From Syntrophomonadaceae bacterium (lineage in GTDB: Bacteria > Bacillota > Dethiobacteria > PWVN01): DNA of 16,185 nucleotides. Positions 6,290 to 13,344 of the stretch are shown here, piece by piece (the first letter of the stretch is position 1; each line of letters opens with the position of its first letter). The stretch is from positions 1 to 16,185 of the forward strand of contig SLHK01000169.1 of NCBI GenBank assembly GCA_007136165.1. Reading direction: 5' to 3'. Made by a program: the position numbers and the translations under genes. The notes beneath the pieces were generated by a model. The model was not told the DNA's origin. It saw nothing but the letters and a program-made list of their open reading frames with translations, and searched no databases.

Positions 6290-7390
6290 ATGTTAAAAAA
6301 TATTATCCGTATTGTTTCCACCCTGGTCGGGTTTGCTACCGGGTACCAGGTTGCGGGAACAGATTTTGCAACCCATGTCATGGCTATGGCCAACATACCC
6401 CCCACACCGGAAACCACCATCGCAGCCTCCATAACGAGCGGTTCTGCTTTTGGACTCATTTTTTATTTTATTACCCCCTGGGTAATTAATAGAATTGTCA
6501 GGTTCACCCGATGGGTTGAGTCAAAAATGACTGACATTCCAACCCAGGATATCGCTTTGGGTTTTCTTGGAGTCCTGTTGGGCCTTCTGGTAGCCACACC
6601 GGTGAGCTTTGCCCTCTACCGCATTCCCCTGGTAGGAAGCTACCTGTCCCCGGGGGTCATGCTGGTCATGGCTTACCTGGGGTTTACGGTGGTCAACAGC
6701 AGAAAAGAGGAACTGGCCTTCTTCACCAACATCTTTAAGAGCGGGAAAGCCCTGGAGAGGCAGGCCAGGCTTTTAAAAGTCCTGGATACCAGCGTCATCA
6801 TTGATGGCCGTATCATGGATATCTGTACCACGGGTTTTGTAGAAGGTGTCATGATCATTCCCGGATTTGTCCTGGAGGAGTTGCGGCATATTGCCGACTC
6901 TTCCGACCTGCTGAAGCGGAACCGGGGCCGCCGGGGCCTGGATATCCTCAACAAAATGCAGAAGGACCTGAAGGTTCCCGTGCAGATCTGGGAGGAGGAT
7001 TTCGAAGACCTTTCGGAGGTGGACAGCAAACTGGTCCGCCTCACCAAGAAGATCAAGGGCAAGATCGTCACCAACGATTACAACCTGAACAAGGTGTGTG
7101 AGCTTCAGGGAGTTCCCGTCCTCAATATCAATGAACTGGCCAACGCGGTAAAGCCGGTGGTGCTTCCCGGCGAGGAGATGGTGGTCCAGGTCATCAAAGA
7201 CGGCAAGGAAGCGGGGCAGGGCGTCGCCTACCTGGATGACGGCACCATGATCGTGGTGGAGAACGGCCGCCGGTATATCGGCGATAAACTGGATGTGGTG
7301 GTTACCAGCGTCCTGCAGACGGCCGCCGGTAGAATGATTTTTGCCAAGCCCAAAGCCAGCATGGAGAAAGCGTACAGCGGGGTGAAGTAA
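6290..7390 (+). CDS. Membrane-anchored PIN/TRAM domain protein, YacL family (putative ribonuclease)
   Basis: PIN domains are Mg-dependent ribonucleases; TRAM is an RNA-binding beta-barrel. YacL-type proteins sit in the cytoplasmic membrane with the PIN/TRAM part inside; their substrate is not established. The 366-residue product has four hydrophobic segments at about 4-22, 45-66, 86-108 and 113-133. The PIN domain follows at about 160-285, with D166 and D172 in LDTSVIIDGR, FVLEELRHIADSSD, and the acidic IVTNDYNLNKVC. The TRAM domain is at about 295-355 (GEEMVVQVIKDGKEAGQGVA; YIGDKLDVVVTSVLQT). The expected acidic residues are all present. It sits between disA/carD and ispD, the usual position of yacL in Firmicutes, and its stop abuts the GTG of ispD. 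Identity is sure; enzymatic role is inferred. Confidence 0.93.
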   Translation: MLKNIIRIVSTLVGFATGYQVAGTDFATHVMAMANIPPTPETTIAASITSGSAFGLIFYFITPWVINRIVRFTRWVESKMTDIPTQDIALGFLGVLLGLLVATPVSFALYRIPLVGSYLSPGVMLVMAYLGFTVVNSRKEELAFFTNIFKSGKALERQARLLKVLDTSVIIDGRIMDICTTGFVEGVMIIPGFVLEELRHIADSSDLLKRNRGRRGLDILNKMQKDLKVPVQIWEEDFEDLSEVDSKLVRLTKKIKGKIVTNDYNLNKVCELQGVPVLNINELANAVKPVVLPGEEMVVQVIKDGKEAGQGVAYLDDGTMIVVENGRRYIGDKLDVVVTSVLQTAAGRMIFAKPKASMEKAYSGVK

Positions 7391-8116
7391 GTGCCTATAA
7401 CGGATATGGGAGTGGTTATCCCCGCCGCAGGCAAGGGAAAGAGGATGGGGGCACCCTTGAGCAAGCAGTACCTTAAGCTTGAAGGGCGCCCCCTTCTGGC
7501 GTATACCCTGGAAACTTTTCTGCACCTGAAGCCCCGCCGGCTGGTGGTGGTGGTGGCTCCCGGCGAGGAAGATTTGTTCAGGCAGGAAGTATTTCCGTCC
7601 CTGCCGCCTTACCGGGAGGAACTGGTGGTGACGGCGGGCGGGGCTGAGCGCCAGGACTCCGTTTACAACGGCATCAGGGCGCTGCCCCCGGGCATTGGCT
7701 ACATATGCGTGCATGACGGGGCCCGGCCCCTGGTGACGGCCGCCCTGGTAAGGGCCGTCCTGGAAGCTGCCCGGGAGTCGGGGGCGGCGGCGGCCTGTGT
7801 GCCTTTAAAGGATACCATTAAGGAAATTGATGCGGGAGGCTTCGGGGTGGCCACCCCTCCCCGAAAAAACTACGTGGCGGTCCAGACCCCTCAGATATTT
7901 TCCGGGGAGGTCCTCCTCAAGGCTTTGGAAAAAGCCGGGCGGGAAGGCTTCCGGGCCACCGACGAAACGGCCCTGGTGGAGAAGTACGGCGGGCGGGTGC
8001 GCACCGTACCGGGAAGTTTTGCAAACATCAAGGTTACCACGCCGGAGGATTTGCTCTGGGCGGGGGTCCTTCTTAAGGAGAGGAGGCGGGGGGATGCGGA
8101 TAGGATTGGGCTTTGA
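7391..8116 (+). CDS. ispD: 2-C-methyl-D-erythritol 4-phosphate cytidylyltransferase
   Basis: Third step of the MEP isoprenoid pathway: MEP plus CTP gives CDP-ME. The GTG at 7391 is taken as start because GGGGTG lies 6 bases before it; it immediately follows the TAA of the PIN/TRAM gene, so the two are coupled. An internal ATG at 7406 is possible but would trim the first strand. The 241-residue product is normal. Seen: CTP-binding PAAGKGKRMG (11-20) and the following SKQYLKLEGRPLL; VHDGARPLV (from 107), with the Asp that binds CTP/metal; ATPPRKNYVAVQTPQIF; the TDETALVEKYGGRV segment; and C-terminal KVTTPEDL. It overlaps ispF by 23 bases. Confidence 0.97.
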   Translation: MPITDMGVVIPAAGKGKRMGAPLSKQYLKLEGRPLLAYTLETFLHLKPRRLVVVVAPGEEDLFRQEVFPSLPPYREELVVTAGGAERQDSVYNGIRALPPGIGYICVHDGARPLVTAALVRAVLEAARESGAAAACVPLKDTIKEIDAGGFGVATPPRKNYVAVQTPQIFSGEVLLKALEKAGREGFRATDETALVEKYGGRVRTVPGSFANIKVTTPEDLLWAGVLLKERRRGDADRIGL

Positions 8117-8576
8117 TGCCCACCGGTTTGTTTCGGGAAGGCCCCTGGTTTTGGGGGGCGTTGACATACCCCACTCCGCCGGGCTGCTGGGCCACTCCGA
8201 CGCCGATGTCCTGACCCATGCTATTATGGACGCCCTGTTGGGGGCGGCGGCCCTGGGAGATATAGGCAGGCACTTCCCCGATACGGACCCTGCCTACCGG
8301 GGGGTGTCCAGCCTTATCCTTTTGGGGAAGGTGGCAGAACTTCTGCGGGGGAAAGGATTGTCCCCGGTGAACCTGGACGCCGTTGTTATCGCCCAAAAGC
8401 CGGCCTTATCGCCCTTTATCCCCGCCATGGAGGAGAAGGTGGCCCGGGTTCTGGACATGCCTTCGGGGTGTGTCAACATCAAGGCCACCACCACCGAGGG
8501 GATGGGGTTTACCGGACGGGAGGAAGGAATTTCCGCAGCGGCGGTGGCCCTCCTGCAAAACGGGTCAAAAAGCTGA
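8094..8576 (+). CDS. ispF: 2-C-methyl-D-erythritol 2,4-cyclodiphosphate synthase
   Basis: Fifth step of the MEP pathway: cyclises CDP-ME 2-phosphate to MEcPP with release of CMP; trimeric, zinc-dependent. The frame is open upstream, but ATG 8094 is the start because AGGAGAGGAGG precedes it and MRIGLGFDAHRF is the canonical N-terminus. Product 160 residues, typical. Seen: zinc ligands D8 and H10 (GFDAH) and H42 (GHSDADVLTHAIMDALLGA); HFPDTDPAYRG; and the C-terminal NIKATTTEGMGFTGREEGI cofactor/CMP region. It starts inside ispD, so IspD and IspF are made together; the intermediate kinase gene ispE is not in this window, as is normal for this locus. Confidence 0.97.
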   Translation: MRIGLGFDAHRFVSGRPLVLGGVDIPHSAGLLGHSDADVLTHAIMDALLGAAALGDIGRHFPDTDPAYRGVSSLILLGKVAELLRGKGLSPVNLDAVVIAQKPALSPFIPAMEEKVARVLDMPSGCVNIKATTTEGMGFTGREEGISAAAVALLQNGSKS

Positions 8577-8634
8577 ATATTTTCCCCTTTCCGCTGCAAC
8601 CTAAAGGTAAAATCATGGGAAGGCGGGCGGGGTG

Positions 8635-8817
8635 ATGGATAAGAAAAGGGATTTTTGGAGGGCAGCGTGGATTGTGGCGGCAGCCTTAATTTTGCTGCTC
8701 ATCCTGGAGGCCGCCTTGATAAGGGTTGAGGGCGGAGAAACGGTGCCCCTCCTGTCCCCCCTCCTGGACTTTATCCGCAGGATGGGGGACACTTTACTGG
8801 AAATTTTTAGGGTTTGA
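8635..8817 (+). CDS. Small single-helix membrane protein, unknown
   Basis: A 60-residue product between ispF and gltX, same strand, 58 bases after ispF and 55 before gltX. Seen: a positively charged N-terminus (MDKKRDFWR), one hydrophobic segment at about 11-28 (AWIVAAALILLLILEAAL), then a short tail with an amphipathic stretch LLDFIRRMGDTLLEIFRV. By the positive-inside rule the N-terminus would be cytoplasmic. There is no lipobox and no convincing signal-peptidase site. The ribosome site is poor (GGGCGGGG close to the ATG), and a GTG at 8632 could be used instead. I do not recognise the family. Orientation, spacing and the clean hydrophobic helix support a real gene, but it could be a chance frame in GC-rich DNA. 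Confidence 0.55.
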   Translation: MDKKRDFWRAAWIVAAALILLLILEAALIRVEGGETVPLLSPLLDFIRRMGDTLLEIFRV

Positions 8818-8872
8818 TTTTACTTACTCCCCTGCCGGGGACATGGCGGCCCAGAATTTAGGAGGTGTTTGC

Positions 8873-10339
8873 ATGGAGAGAGAAACCAGGGTAAGATTTG
8901 CCCCCAGCCCCACGGGCCCCCTGCACATAGGCGGAGCCAGGTCGGCCCTTTTTAACTGGTTATTCGCCAGAAGAAGGGGGGGGAAGATGGTCCTCAGGGT
9001 AGAGGACACGGATACGGAGCGTTCCACCCGGGAGTCGGAGGCGGAGATCATGGAGAGCCTGCGCTGGTTGGGCCTCACATGGGACGAGGGGGTGGACACG
9101 GGGGGTGAAAGGGGCCCCTACCGTCAGAGGGAAAGGCTCCATATCTACGGCCCCCATGTGAAGGGCCTGCTGCGGGAAGGCAAGGCATATTATTGTTTTT
9201 GCAGCGCCGAGGAGTTGGAATCCGGGAGGCAGGAGATGCTCAGCAGGGGGGAAGTGCCCCGCCATCAGGGGGACTGCCTGTCCCTGCCCCATGAGGAGGT
9301 TAAGGAGCGGTTGGCCCGGGGCGAAAAAGCTGCCATCCGTTTTAAAGTCCCCGCCGGCCGTGAGGTGGTCATCCCCGACCTGGTGCGGGGTGAAGTCACT
9401 TTTAAAACCGACGGCATCGGCGACTTTATAATTATTAAATCCGATGGAATTCCCACCTACAACTTTGCAGTGGTTGTCGATGACCTGGAAATGGGCATTA
9501 CCCATGTCATCCGGGCGGAGGAGCACTTATCCAACACCCCCCGCCAGGTCCTTATATATGAGGCTTTGGGGGCAGACCTTCCCCATTTTGCCCACATATC
9601 CCTGATTTTGGGGGAGGACCGCTCTAAGATGAGCAAACGGCACGGGGCCACTTCCATCTTTCAATACCGCCGGATGGGGTACCTGCCCGAGGCCCTGGTG
9701 AATTATCTGGCCCTCCTGGGCTGGTCTCCCGAGGAAGAGGAAGAGTTCTTCACCCTGGAGGAACTGGCCCGGGCCTTCAGCCTGGACAGGGTCACCAAAA
9801 GCCCTGCCGTCTTTGACAGTGAAAAACTCAACTGGATGAACGGCTGCTACCTGCGGAAACTGTCCCCGGAACGCCTTCTGTCCCATTCCCTGCCCTACCT
9901 GCAGGAGGCAGGTTATGCTGCCGGGGAAATAGCGCCGGAGAGGGAAGAATGGTTGAAGGCGGTTTTAGTTTCCATCCAGACCAAGGTGGAGTACCTGGCC
10001 CAGGTTCCGGAACAGGCCTCCGTCTACTTCGGCGGGGTAAAGGACCCGGAAGAGGGGGAAGCCAGGGAATTTATAAGAAAGGGCCGGCTGCTGCTTCAGG
10101 AACTCCTGCAAAGGGTGGAGGGGGTGGAGACCTGGGACGAAGAAAACATCAAGGAAGCCCTTAAAGTGTTGGGGAAAGACCTGAAGATCAAGGGCAAATC
10201 CCTCTTTATGCCCGTCAGGGCCGCCGTCTCGGGGCAGCTGTGGGGGCCTGAACTGCCCACCCTCATGTGCCTTTTGGGCAGAGAAGGAGTCAAGGAAAGA
10301 ATTGCCCACAGCTTGAAATGGGTGGAAACGGAAAAATAA
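8873..10339 (+). CDS. gltX: Glutamate--tRNA ligase
   Basis: Class I aminoacyl-tRNA synthetase that charges tRNA-Glu; in most Firmicutes it also mischarges tRNA-Gln for GatCAB. The start at ATG 8873 follows GGAGGTG by 6 bases; upstream in-frame codons lie in another gene. Product 488 residues, typical. Seen: HIGH-type motif PSPTGPLHIGGARSALFN (11-28); LRVEDTDTERS; the CFC at the tip of the acceptor-binding insertion, where a full zinc-ligand set is not evident; DGIPTYNFAVVVDD; VIRAEEHLSNTPRQ; KMSKS-type KMSKRHG starting at K252; and an alpha-helical anticodon-binding C-terminal third. It ends before the cysE T-box leader with no obvious terminator of its own, so some read-through into the leader is possible. 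Confidence 0.97.
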   Translation: MERETRVRFAPSPTGPLHIGGARSALFNWLFARRRGGKMVLRVEDTDTERSTRESEAEIMESLRWLGLTWDEGVDTGGERGPYRQRERLHIYGPHVKGLLREGKAYYCFCSAEELESGRQEMLSRGEVPRHQGDCLSLPHEEVKERLARGEKAAIRFKVPAGREVVIPDLVRGEVTFKTDGIGDFIIIKSDGIPTYNFAVVVDDLEMGITHVIRAEEHLSNTPRQVLIYEALGADLPHFAHISLILGEDRSKMSKRHGATSIFQYRRMGYLPEALVNYLALLGWSPEEEEEFFTLEELARAFSLDRVTKSPAVFDSEKLNWMNGCYLRKLSPERLLSHSLPYLQEAGYAAGEIAPEREEWLKAVLVSIQTKVEYLAQVPEQASVYFGGVKDPEEGEAREFIRKGRLLLQELLQRVEGVETWDEENIKEALKVLGKDLKIKGKSLFMPVRAAVSGQLWGPELPTLMCLLGREGVKERIAHSLKWVETEK

Positions 10340-10359
10340 CCGGCGGGGAAGGGGAGTCG

Positions 10360-10389
10360 TTGACAAAACCTCTTTCCCTTGGATATAAT
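10360..10389 (+). promoter_or_regulatory. Consensus promoter of the cysE-cysS operon
   Basis: Perfect TTGACA (10360-10365) and perfect TATAAT (10384-10389), separated by 18 bases. Start predicted near 10396, just before the T-box leader. Confidence 0.88.
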
Positions 10390-10396
10390 GGTACTA

Positions 10397-10657
10397 TATT
10401 TTTTCATATGGAAGTGTCATGACGGGGAGAGTAAGTCTCTTAACCGCCGACCAGAGAAGGGCCCCTGCTGAGCTGGAAAGGGCCCCCGGCAGGAAGAAAC
10501 CGAAGTGCACCCCCGAACAGGTACCGGGAACGGGAAATTCCAAGTAGCGGTACCCGGCGCCCGCCGTTACCGGGATTAAGAGGGTTCGGGGCTAAAACCC
10601 CTGCCAATTAGAGTGGAACCGCGGTTGTGGCCGTCTCTGTCAGGGGACGGCTTTCTT
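10397..10657 (+). ncRNA. T-box leader (riboswitch) sensing uncharged tRNA-Cys
   Basis: A transcriptional T-box that lets polymerase through when uncharged tRNA-Cys binds. Seen: GAGAGTAAGTCTC near the base of stem I; the stem I apical conserved region (CCAGAGAAGGG...TGCTGAGC); a specifier codon TGC at 10506-10508, in the context CGAAGTGCACC, which reads as cysteine; the T-box sequence AATTAGAGTGGAACCGCGG at about 10607-10625; and a terminator hairpin. The TGGA of the T-box bulge has A at the variable position, which pairs with U73 of tRNA-Cys, independently supporting the specifier. The downstream genes cysE and cysS fit this effector. Boundaries are approximate. Confidence 0.93.
10630..10657 (+). 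terminator. T-box regulated terminator
   Basis: GCCGTCTC (10630-10637) pairs with the GGGACGGC at 10644-10651 (one G-U pair), followed by TTTCTT. It competes with the antiterminator that contains the T-box sequence. Confidence 0.85.
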
Positions 10658-10675
10658 ATGCGCACACGGGGGGGT

Positions 10676-10767
10676 AAATGGGACGGTTCGTTTTTGCCCC
10701 CCTTTTCCTCGCAGTCACAGCCGGCCGGGGGGGGTATTTGCCAGGCAAAAACGAACCGTCCCCATTT
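10676..10767. repeat. REP/MITE-like inverted repeat in the cysE leader
   Basis: The left arm at 10676-10698 (AAATGGGACGGTTCG...TTTTTGCC) is the reverse complement of the right arm at 10744-10767 except for one missing G. The 45-base centre is C/G-rich, with a C-run (10697-10702) and a G-run (10727-10734) that could also pair. It lies between the T-box terminator and cysE and encodes nothing recognisable. In the transcript it would form a stem of more than 20 bp without a U-tail. A shortened copy of the right arm is at 14786-14808. Similar GGGGACGGTTC / GAACCGTCCCC repeats occur, to my recollection, dispersed in clostridial genomes in association with REP-type tyrosine transposases; that link is not shown here. 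Confidence 0.8.
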
Positions 10768-10803
10768 GCTATTATTTGCTACTTGCCAGGAGGGGAAAGA
10801 AGG

Positions 10804-11478
10804 ATGCATTGGTTGAAAAGAGATATCCAGTCGGTTTTTGAACGGGATCCGGCTGCCAAAAACGTGTTGGAAGTGATTACGTGTTACCCGGGGCTTCATG
10901 CGGTTATTCTGCATCGTCTGGCTCACTTTTTTGCCCGGCGCCGCCTGGTTCTGCTCCCGCGGCTTATTTCCCAGCTTTCCCGCTTTATAACGGGAATAGA
11001 AATACACCCCGGTGCCAGAATAGGGGAAGGATTCTTTATCGACCACGGTATGGGGGTGGTCATAGGGGAGACGACGGAAATTGGTGACAATGTTACCCTC
11101 TACCAGGGGGTAACCCTGGGGGGTACGGGAAAAGAAAAGGGCAAGAGGCACCCCACCCTGGGAGACAACGTGGTGGTGGGCTCCGGTGCCAAAGTTTTGG
11201 GCCCCGTTACCATTGGCGACAACGTTCGGGTGGGAGCCGGTGCCGTGGTCTTGAACGACGTTCCCGCCAATACCACCGTGGTGGGGATTCCCGGCCGGGT
11301 GGTTATCTACCAGGGGCAGCGGGTTCCCGCCGTGAACTTGAACCACCACGATATGCCGGACCCGGTGGCTGAGATGCTGGACTGCCTGCAGCGGCAGGTG
11401 GATGATCTGCGCTGCCGCCTGGAAACCTGTCAGGAAAATAAGTGGGAGGAGGGACAACGTGGCCGTAAAGCTCTTTAA
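10804..11478 (+). CDS. cysE: Serine O-acetyltransferase
   Basis: Acetylates L-serine from acetyl-CoA to give O-acetylserine, the precursor that is sulfhydrylated to cysteine. ATG 10804 is the start, with AGGAGG at 10788-10793 before it. The frame continues upstream through the inverted repeat, but that part is not protein-like and MHWLKRDIQSVFERDPAA is the canonical short-form N-terminus. Product 224 residues, the usual Firmicute/cyanobacterial short form. Seen: N-terminal helical domain; then left-handed beta-helix hexapeptide repeats with IEIHPGARIGEGFFIDH and VVIGETTEIGDN, including the catalytic His-Asp context; GGTGKEKGKRHPTLGDNVV; and AGAVVLNDVPANTTVVGIP. It overlaps cysS by 20 bases. 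Expression depends on the T-box read-out of tRNA-Cys charging. Confidence 0.96.
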   Translation: MHWLKRDIQSVFERDPAAKNVLEVITCYPGLHAVILHRLAHFFARRRLVLLPRLISQLSRFITGIEIHPGARIGEGFFIDHGMGVVIGETTEIGDNVTLYQGVTLGGTGKEKGKRHPTLGDNVVVGSGAKVLGPVTIGDNVRVGAGAVVLNDVPANTTVVGIPGRVVIYQGQRVPAVNLNHHDMPDPVAEMLDCLQRQVDDLRCRLETCQENKWEEGQRGRKAL

Positions 11479-12871
11479 CACCATTACGCGGAGGAAGGAA
11501 ACCTTCGAGCCCCTTCATGAGGGCAGGGTGGGCATTTATTCCTGCGGGCCCACCGTCTACGACTATTTCCATATCGGCAATGCCCGGGTCTTTATCGTCT
11601 TCGATGTTATCCGCCGCTACCTTGAATACCGGGGATACAAGGTCACTTATGTGCAGAACTTTACCGATATCGAGGACAAGATGATCAAGCGGGCGGCTGA
11701 GCGGGGAATTACCCTGAAAGAACTGGCGGAGGAGATGATTGCCGCCTATTTTGCCGATGCCCAGGTCCTGGGCGTGCGCCCCGCCGACCACCACCCCCGG
11801 GCCACCGATTTTATCCCCGGTATGATCGAACTTATTCAAAAACTCATGGAAAAGGGCCTGGCTTACCAGCATCAGGGAGATGTTTATTTCAGCGTGGAGA
11901 ATTTCCCCCCTTACGGCAGGCTCTCGGGGCAGCCCCTGGAGGAACTGGTTTCGGGAGCCCGGGTGGAGGTGGAAGAGGGAAAGCGGCACCCCGGGGATTT
12001 TGCCCTCTGGAAGGGGCAAAAAGCGGGGGAGCCCGCCTGGGAAAGCCCCTGGGGGCCCGGCCGGCCCGGCTGGCACATCGAGTGCTCCGTTATGGCCATG
12101 GAGTACCTGGGAGACACCATCGATATCCATGCCGGCGGACCGGATCTGATTTTCCCCCACCACGAGAATGAGGCAGCCCAGAGCGAGGGGGCCACGGGAA
12201 AGCCTTTTTCCCGCTACTGGCTTCATGCCGGCTATCTGAAGATCAATAAGGAAAAGATGTCCAAATCCCTGGGCAACGTTTTGACGGTTCGCCAGATCCT
12301 CGAGACCGTTGACCCCCAGGTGATCAGATTTTTTATGCTTTCCTCCCACTACCGCAGCCCCATCAACTTCAGCCCGGAACTCCTGGAACATGCCGAGGCG
12401 GGCCTGCGCCGCATGCAGACCATGGTGGCCAACGCCGAAGATCTGCTGGCCAAACTGCCGGAGGGGGAGGCCTCTGCCGGGAAGCCCTTGAGGGAGAAGG
12501 TCCTCAAGGCCCGGGAGGGGTTTATCCGGGCCATGAATGACGATTTTAACACCGCCGAGGGCATCGCCGACCTCTTCCACCTGGCCCGGGAGGTCAATAT
12601 CTATGTAAACCAGGCCGGCCCTTTGGATGGCGGGGCCCTGCGGGAAGCCCTGGATTTTTACCGGGAAGTGGATGATATGCTGGGTTTCATTTTTCCCGCC
12701 TCCGACGGGGACAGCCTGGAAAAGGAAGTGGAAGCTTTAATTGAACGGCGTGAGCGGGCCCGCCGGGAGAAAAACTGGCAGGAAGCCGATGCCATCCGGG
12801 ACAAGCTGAAGAAGATGGGGATCAGCCTGGAGGATACGCCCCACGGTGTCCGCTGGCGGCGGGAAGAATGA
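11459..12871 (+). CDS. cysS: Cysteine--tRNA ligase
   Basis: Zinc-dependent class I synthetase charging tRNA-Cys. GTG 11459 is chosen: GGGAGGAGGG ends about 6 bases before it and the product starts MAVKLFNTITRRKETF as in homologs, whereas the longer upstream frame lies inside cysE. Product 470 residues, typical. Seen: zinc ligands C29 (YSCGPT), C209 (HIECSVM) and the His and Glu of FPHHENE; HIGH-type FHIGNAR (from 37); KMSKSLGNV (from 266); the DALR/anticodon-binding helical C-terminus; and the final GISLEDTPHGVRWRREE, a usual ending. The stop overlaps the mrnC start as ATGA. Pairing with cysE under one tRNA-Cys T-box couples cysteine supply to charging capacity. Confidence 0.97.
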   Translation: MAVKLFNTITRRKETFEPLHEGRVGIYSCGPTVYDYFHIGNARVFIVFDVIRRYLEYRGYKVTYVQNFTDIEDKMIKRAAERGITLKELAEEMIAAYFADAQVLGVRPADHHPRATDFIPGMIELIQKLMEKGLAYQHQGDVYFSVENFPPYGRLSGQPLEELVSGARVEVEEGKRHPGDFALWKGQKAGEPAWESPWGPGRPGWHIECSVMAMEYLGDTIDIHAGGPDLIFPHHENEAAQSEGATGKPFSRYWLHAGYLKINKEKMSKSLGNVLTVRQILETVDPQVIRFFMLSSHYRSPINFSPELLEHAEAGLRRMQTMVANAEDLLAKLPEGEASAGKPLREKVLKAREGFIRAMNDDFNTAEGIADLFHLAREVNIYVNQAGPLDGGALREALDFYREVDDMLGFIFPASDGDSLEKEVEALIERRERARREKNWQEADAIRDKLKKMGISLEDTPHGVRWRREE

Positions 12872-13341
12872 TGAAATGGGCGGCCTCAACCCTGGAGAAG
12901 GCGGCCAGGCTTCTCGGAAGGTCCACTCCCCGGCAGGAAAAGGCTGCCGCCCGATGCTCTCCCCAGGTCCTGGCCTACGTGGGGGATGCCGTCTTTGAGG
13001 TATACATCCGTACCTTCCTGGTGGGCAGGGAGGGTGACAAACCGGTGACATCCCTGCACCGCTCCGCCACCTTCCTGGCCCGGGCCCGGGGCCAGGCGGC
13101 CTTCCTCAAGGAAATCGAGCCCCTTCTTACGGAGAAGGAAATGGGGCTGGTCAGGCGGGGGCGAAATGCCGGGGGCCGCATACCCAAAGGGGCCGCCATG
13201 GGAGACTACCGGCAGGCTACGGGCCTGGAAACCCTCCTGGGCACCCTCTACCTGGAAGGGAGCGTAGAGCGCCTGCAGGAAATCATGGGGGCGGGGTTGA
13301 GCCTTTTGCTTAAAGACCCCACGAAAGGCGCCGGGAGATAG
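12868..13341 (+). CDS. mrnC: Mini-ribonuclease III
   Basis: Homodimeric RNase III-like enzyme lacking a dsRNA-binding domain; in Bacillus subtilis it trims the ends of 23S rRNA precursors. Product 157 residues (155-160 is usual). Seen: RNase III signature AYVGDAVFEVYIR (36-48) with catalytic D40 and E44; RRGRNAGGRIPKGA, the family hallmark; and a distal TGLETLLGTLYLEG with E121, an expected metal ligand region. Either of two adjacent ATGs (12868, 12871) could start it; the ribosome site is weak and coupling to cysS through the ATGA overlap is likely. The cysS-mrnC-rlmB-yacP order is standard for Firmicutes. Confidence 0.95.
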   Translation: MMKWAASTLEKAARLLGRSTPRQEKAAARCSPQVLAYVGDAVFEVYIRTFLVGREGDKPVTSLHRSATFLARARGQAAFLKEIEPLLTEKEMGLVRRGRNAGGRIPKGAAMGDYRQATGLETLLGTLYLEGSVERLQEIMGAGLSLLLKDPTKGAGR

Positions 13342-13344
13342 GCC

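Noticed and set aside
6773..7714. 313-codon open frame on the minus strand across the PIN/TRAM gene and ispD
   Set aside because: Spans two genes whose own motifs are complete; composition is typical of an antisense shadow.
8828..8841. TCCCC-TGCC-GGGGA mini-hairpin before gltX
   Set aside because: Five base pairs only, no T-run, and no match to a T-box or other leader; likely chance in GC-rich DNA.
10643..10650. GGGGACGG in the T-box terminator, identical to part of the REP-like arm
   Set aside because: These bases are fully explained as the 3' side of the terminator stem, and the match does not extend beyond the octamer.
10678..10803. Possible 42-residue N-terminal extension of CysE through the inverted repeat
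   Set aside because: The stretch is repeat-derived, lacks a ribosome site, and CysE homologs begin at about MHWLKRD.
11303..12580. 425-codon open frame on the minus strand across cysE and cysS
   Set aside because: Antisense to intact, motif-complete genes; Gly/Pro/His-rich translation with no domain.
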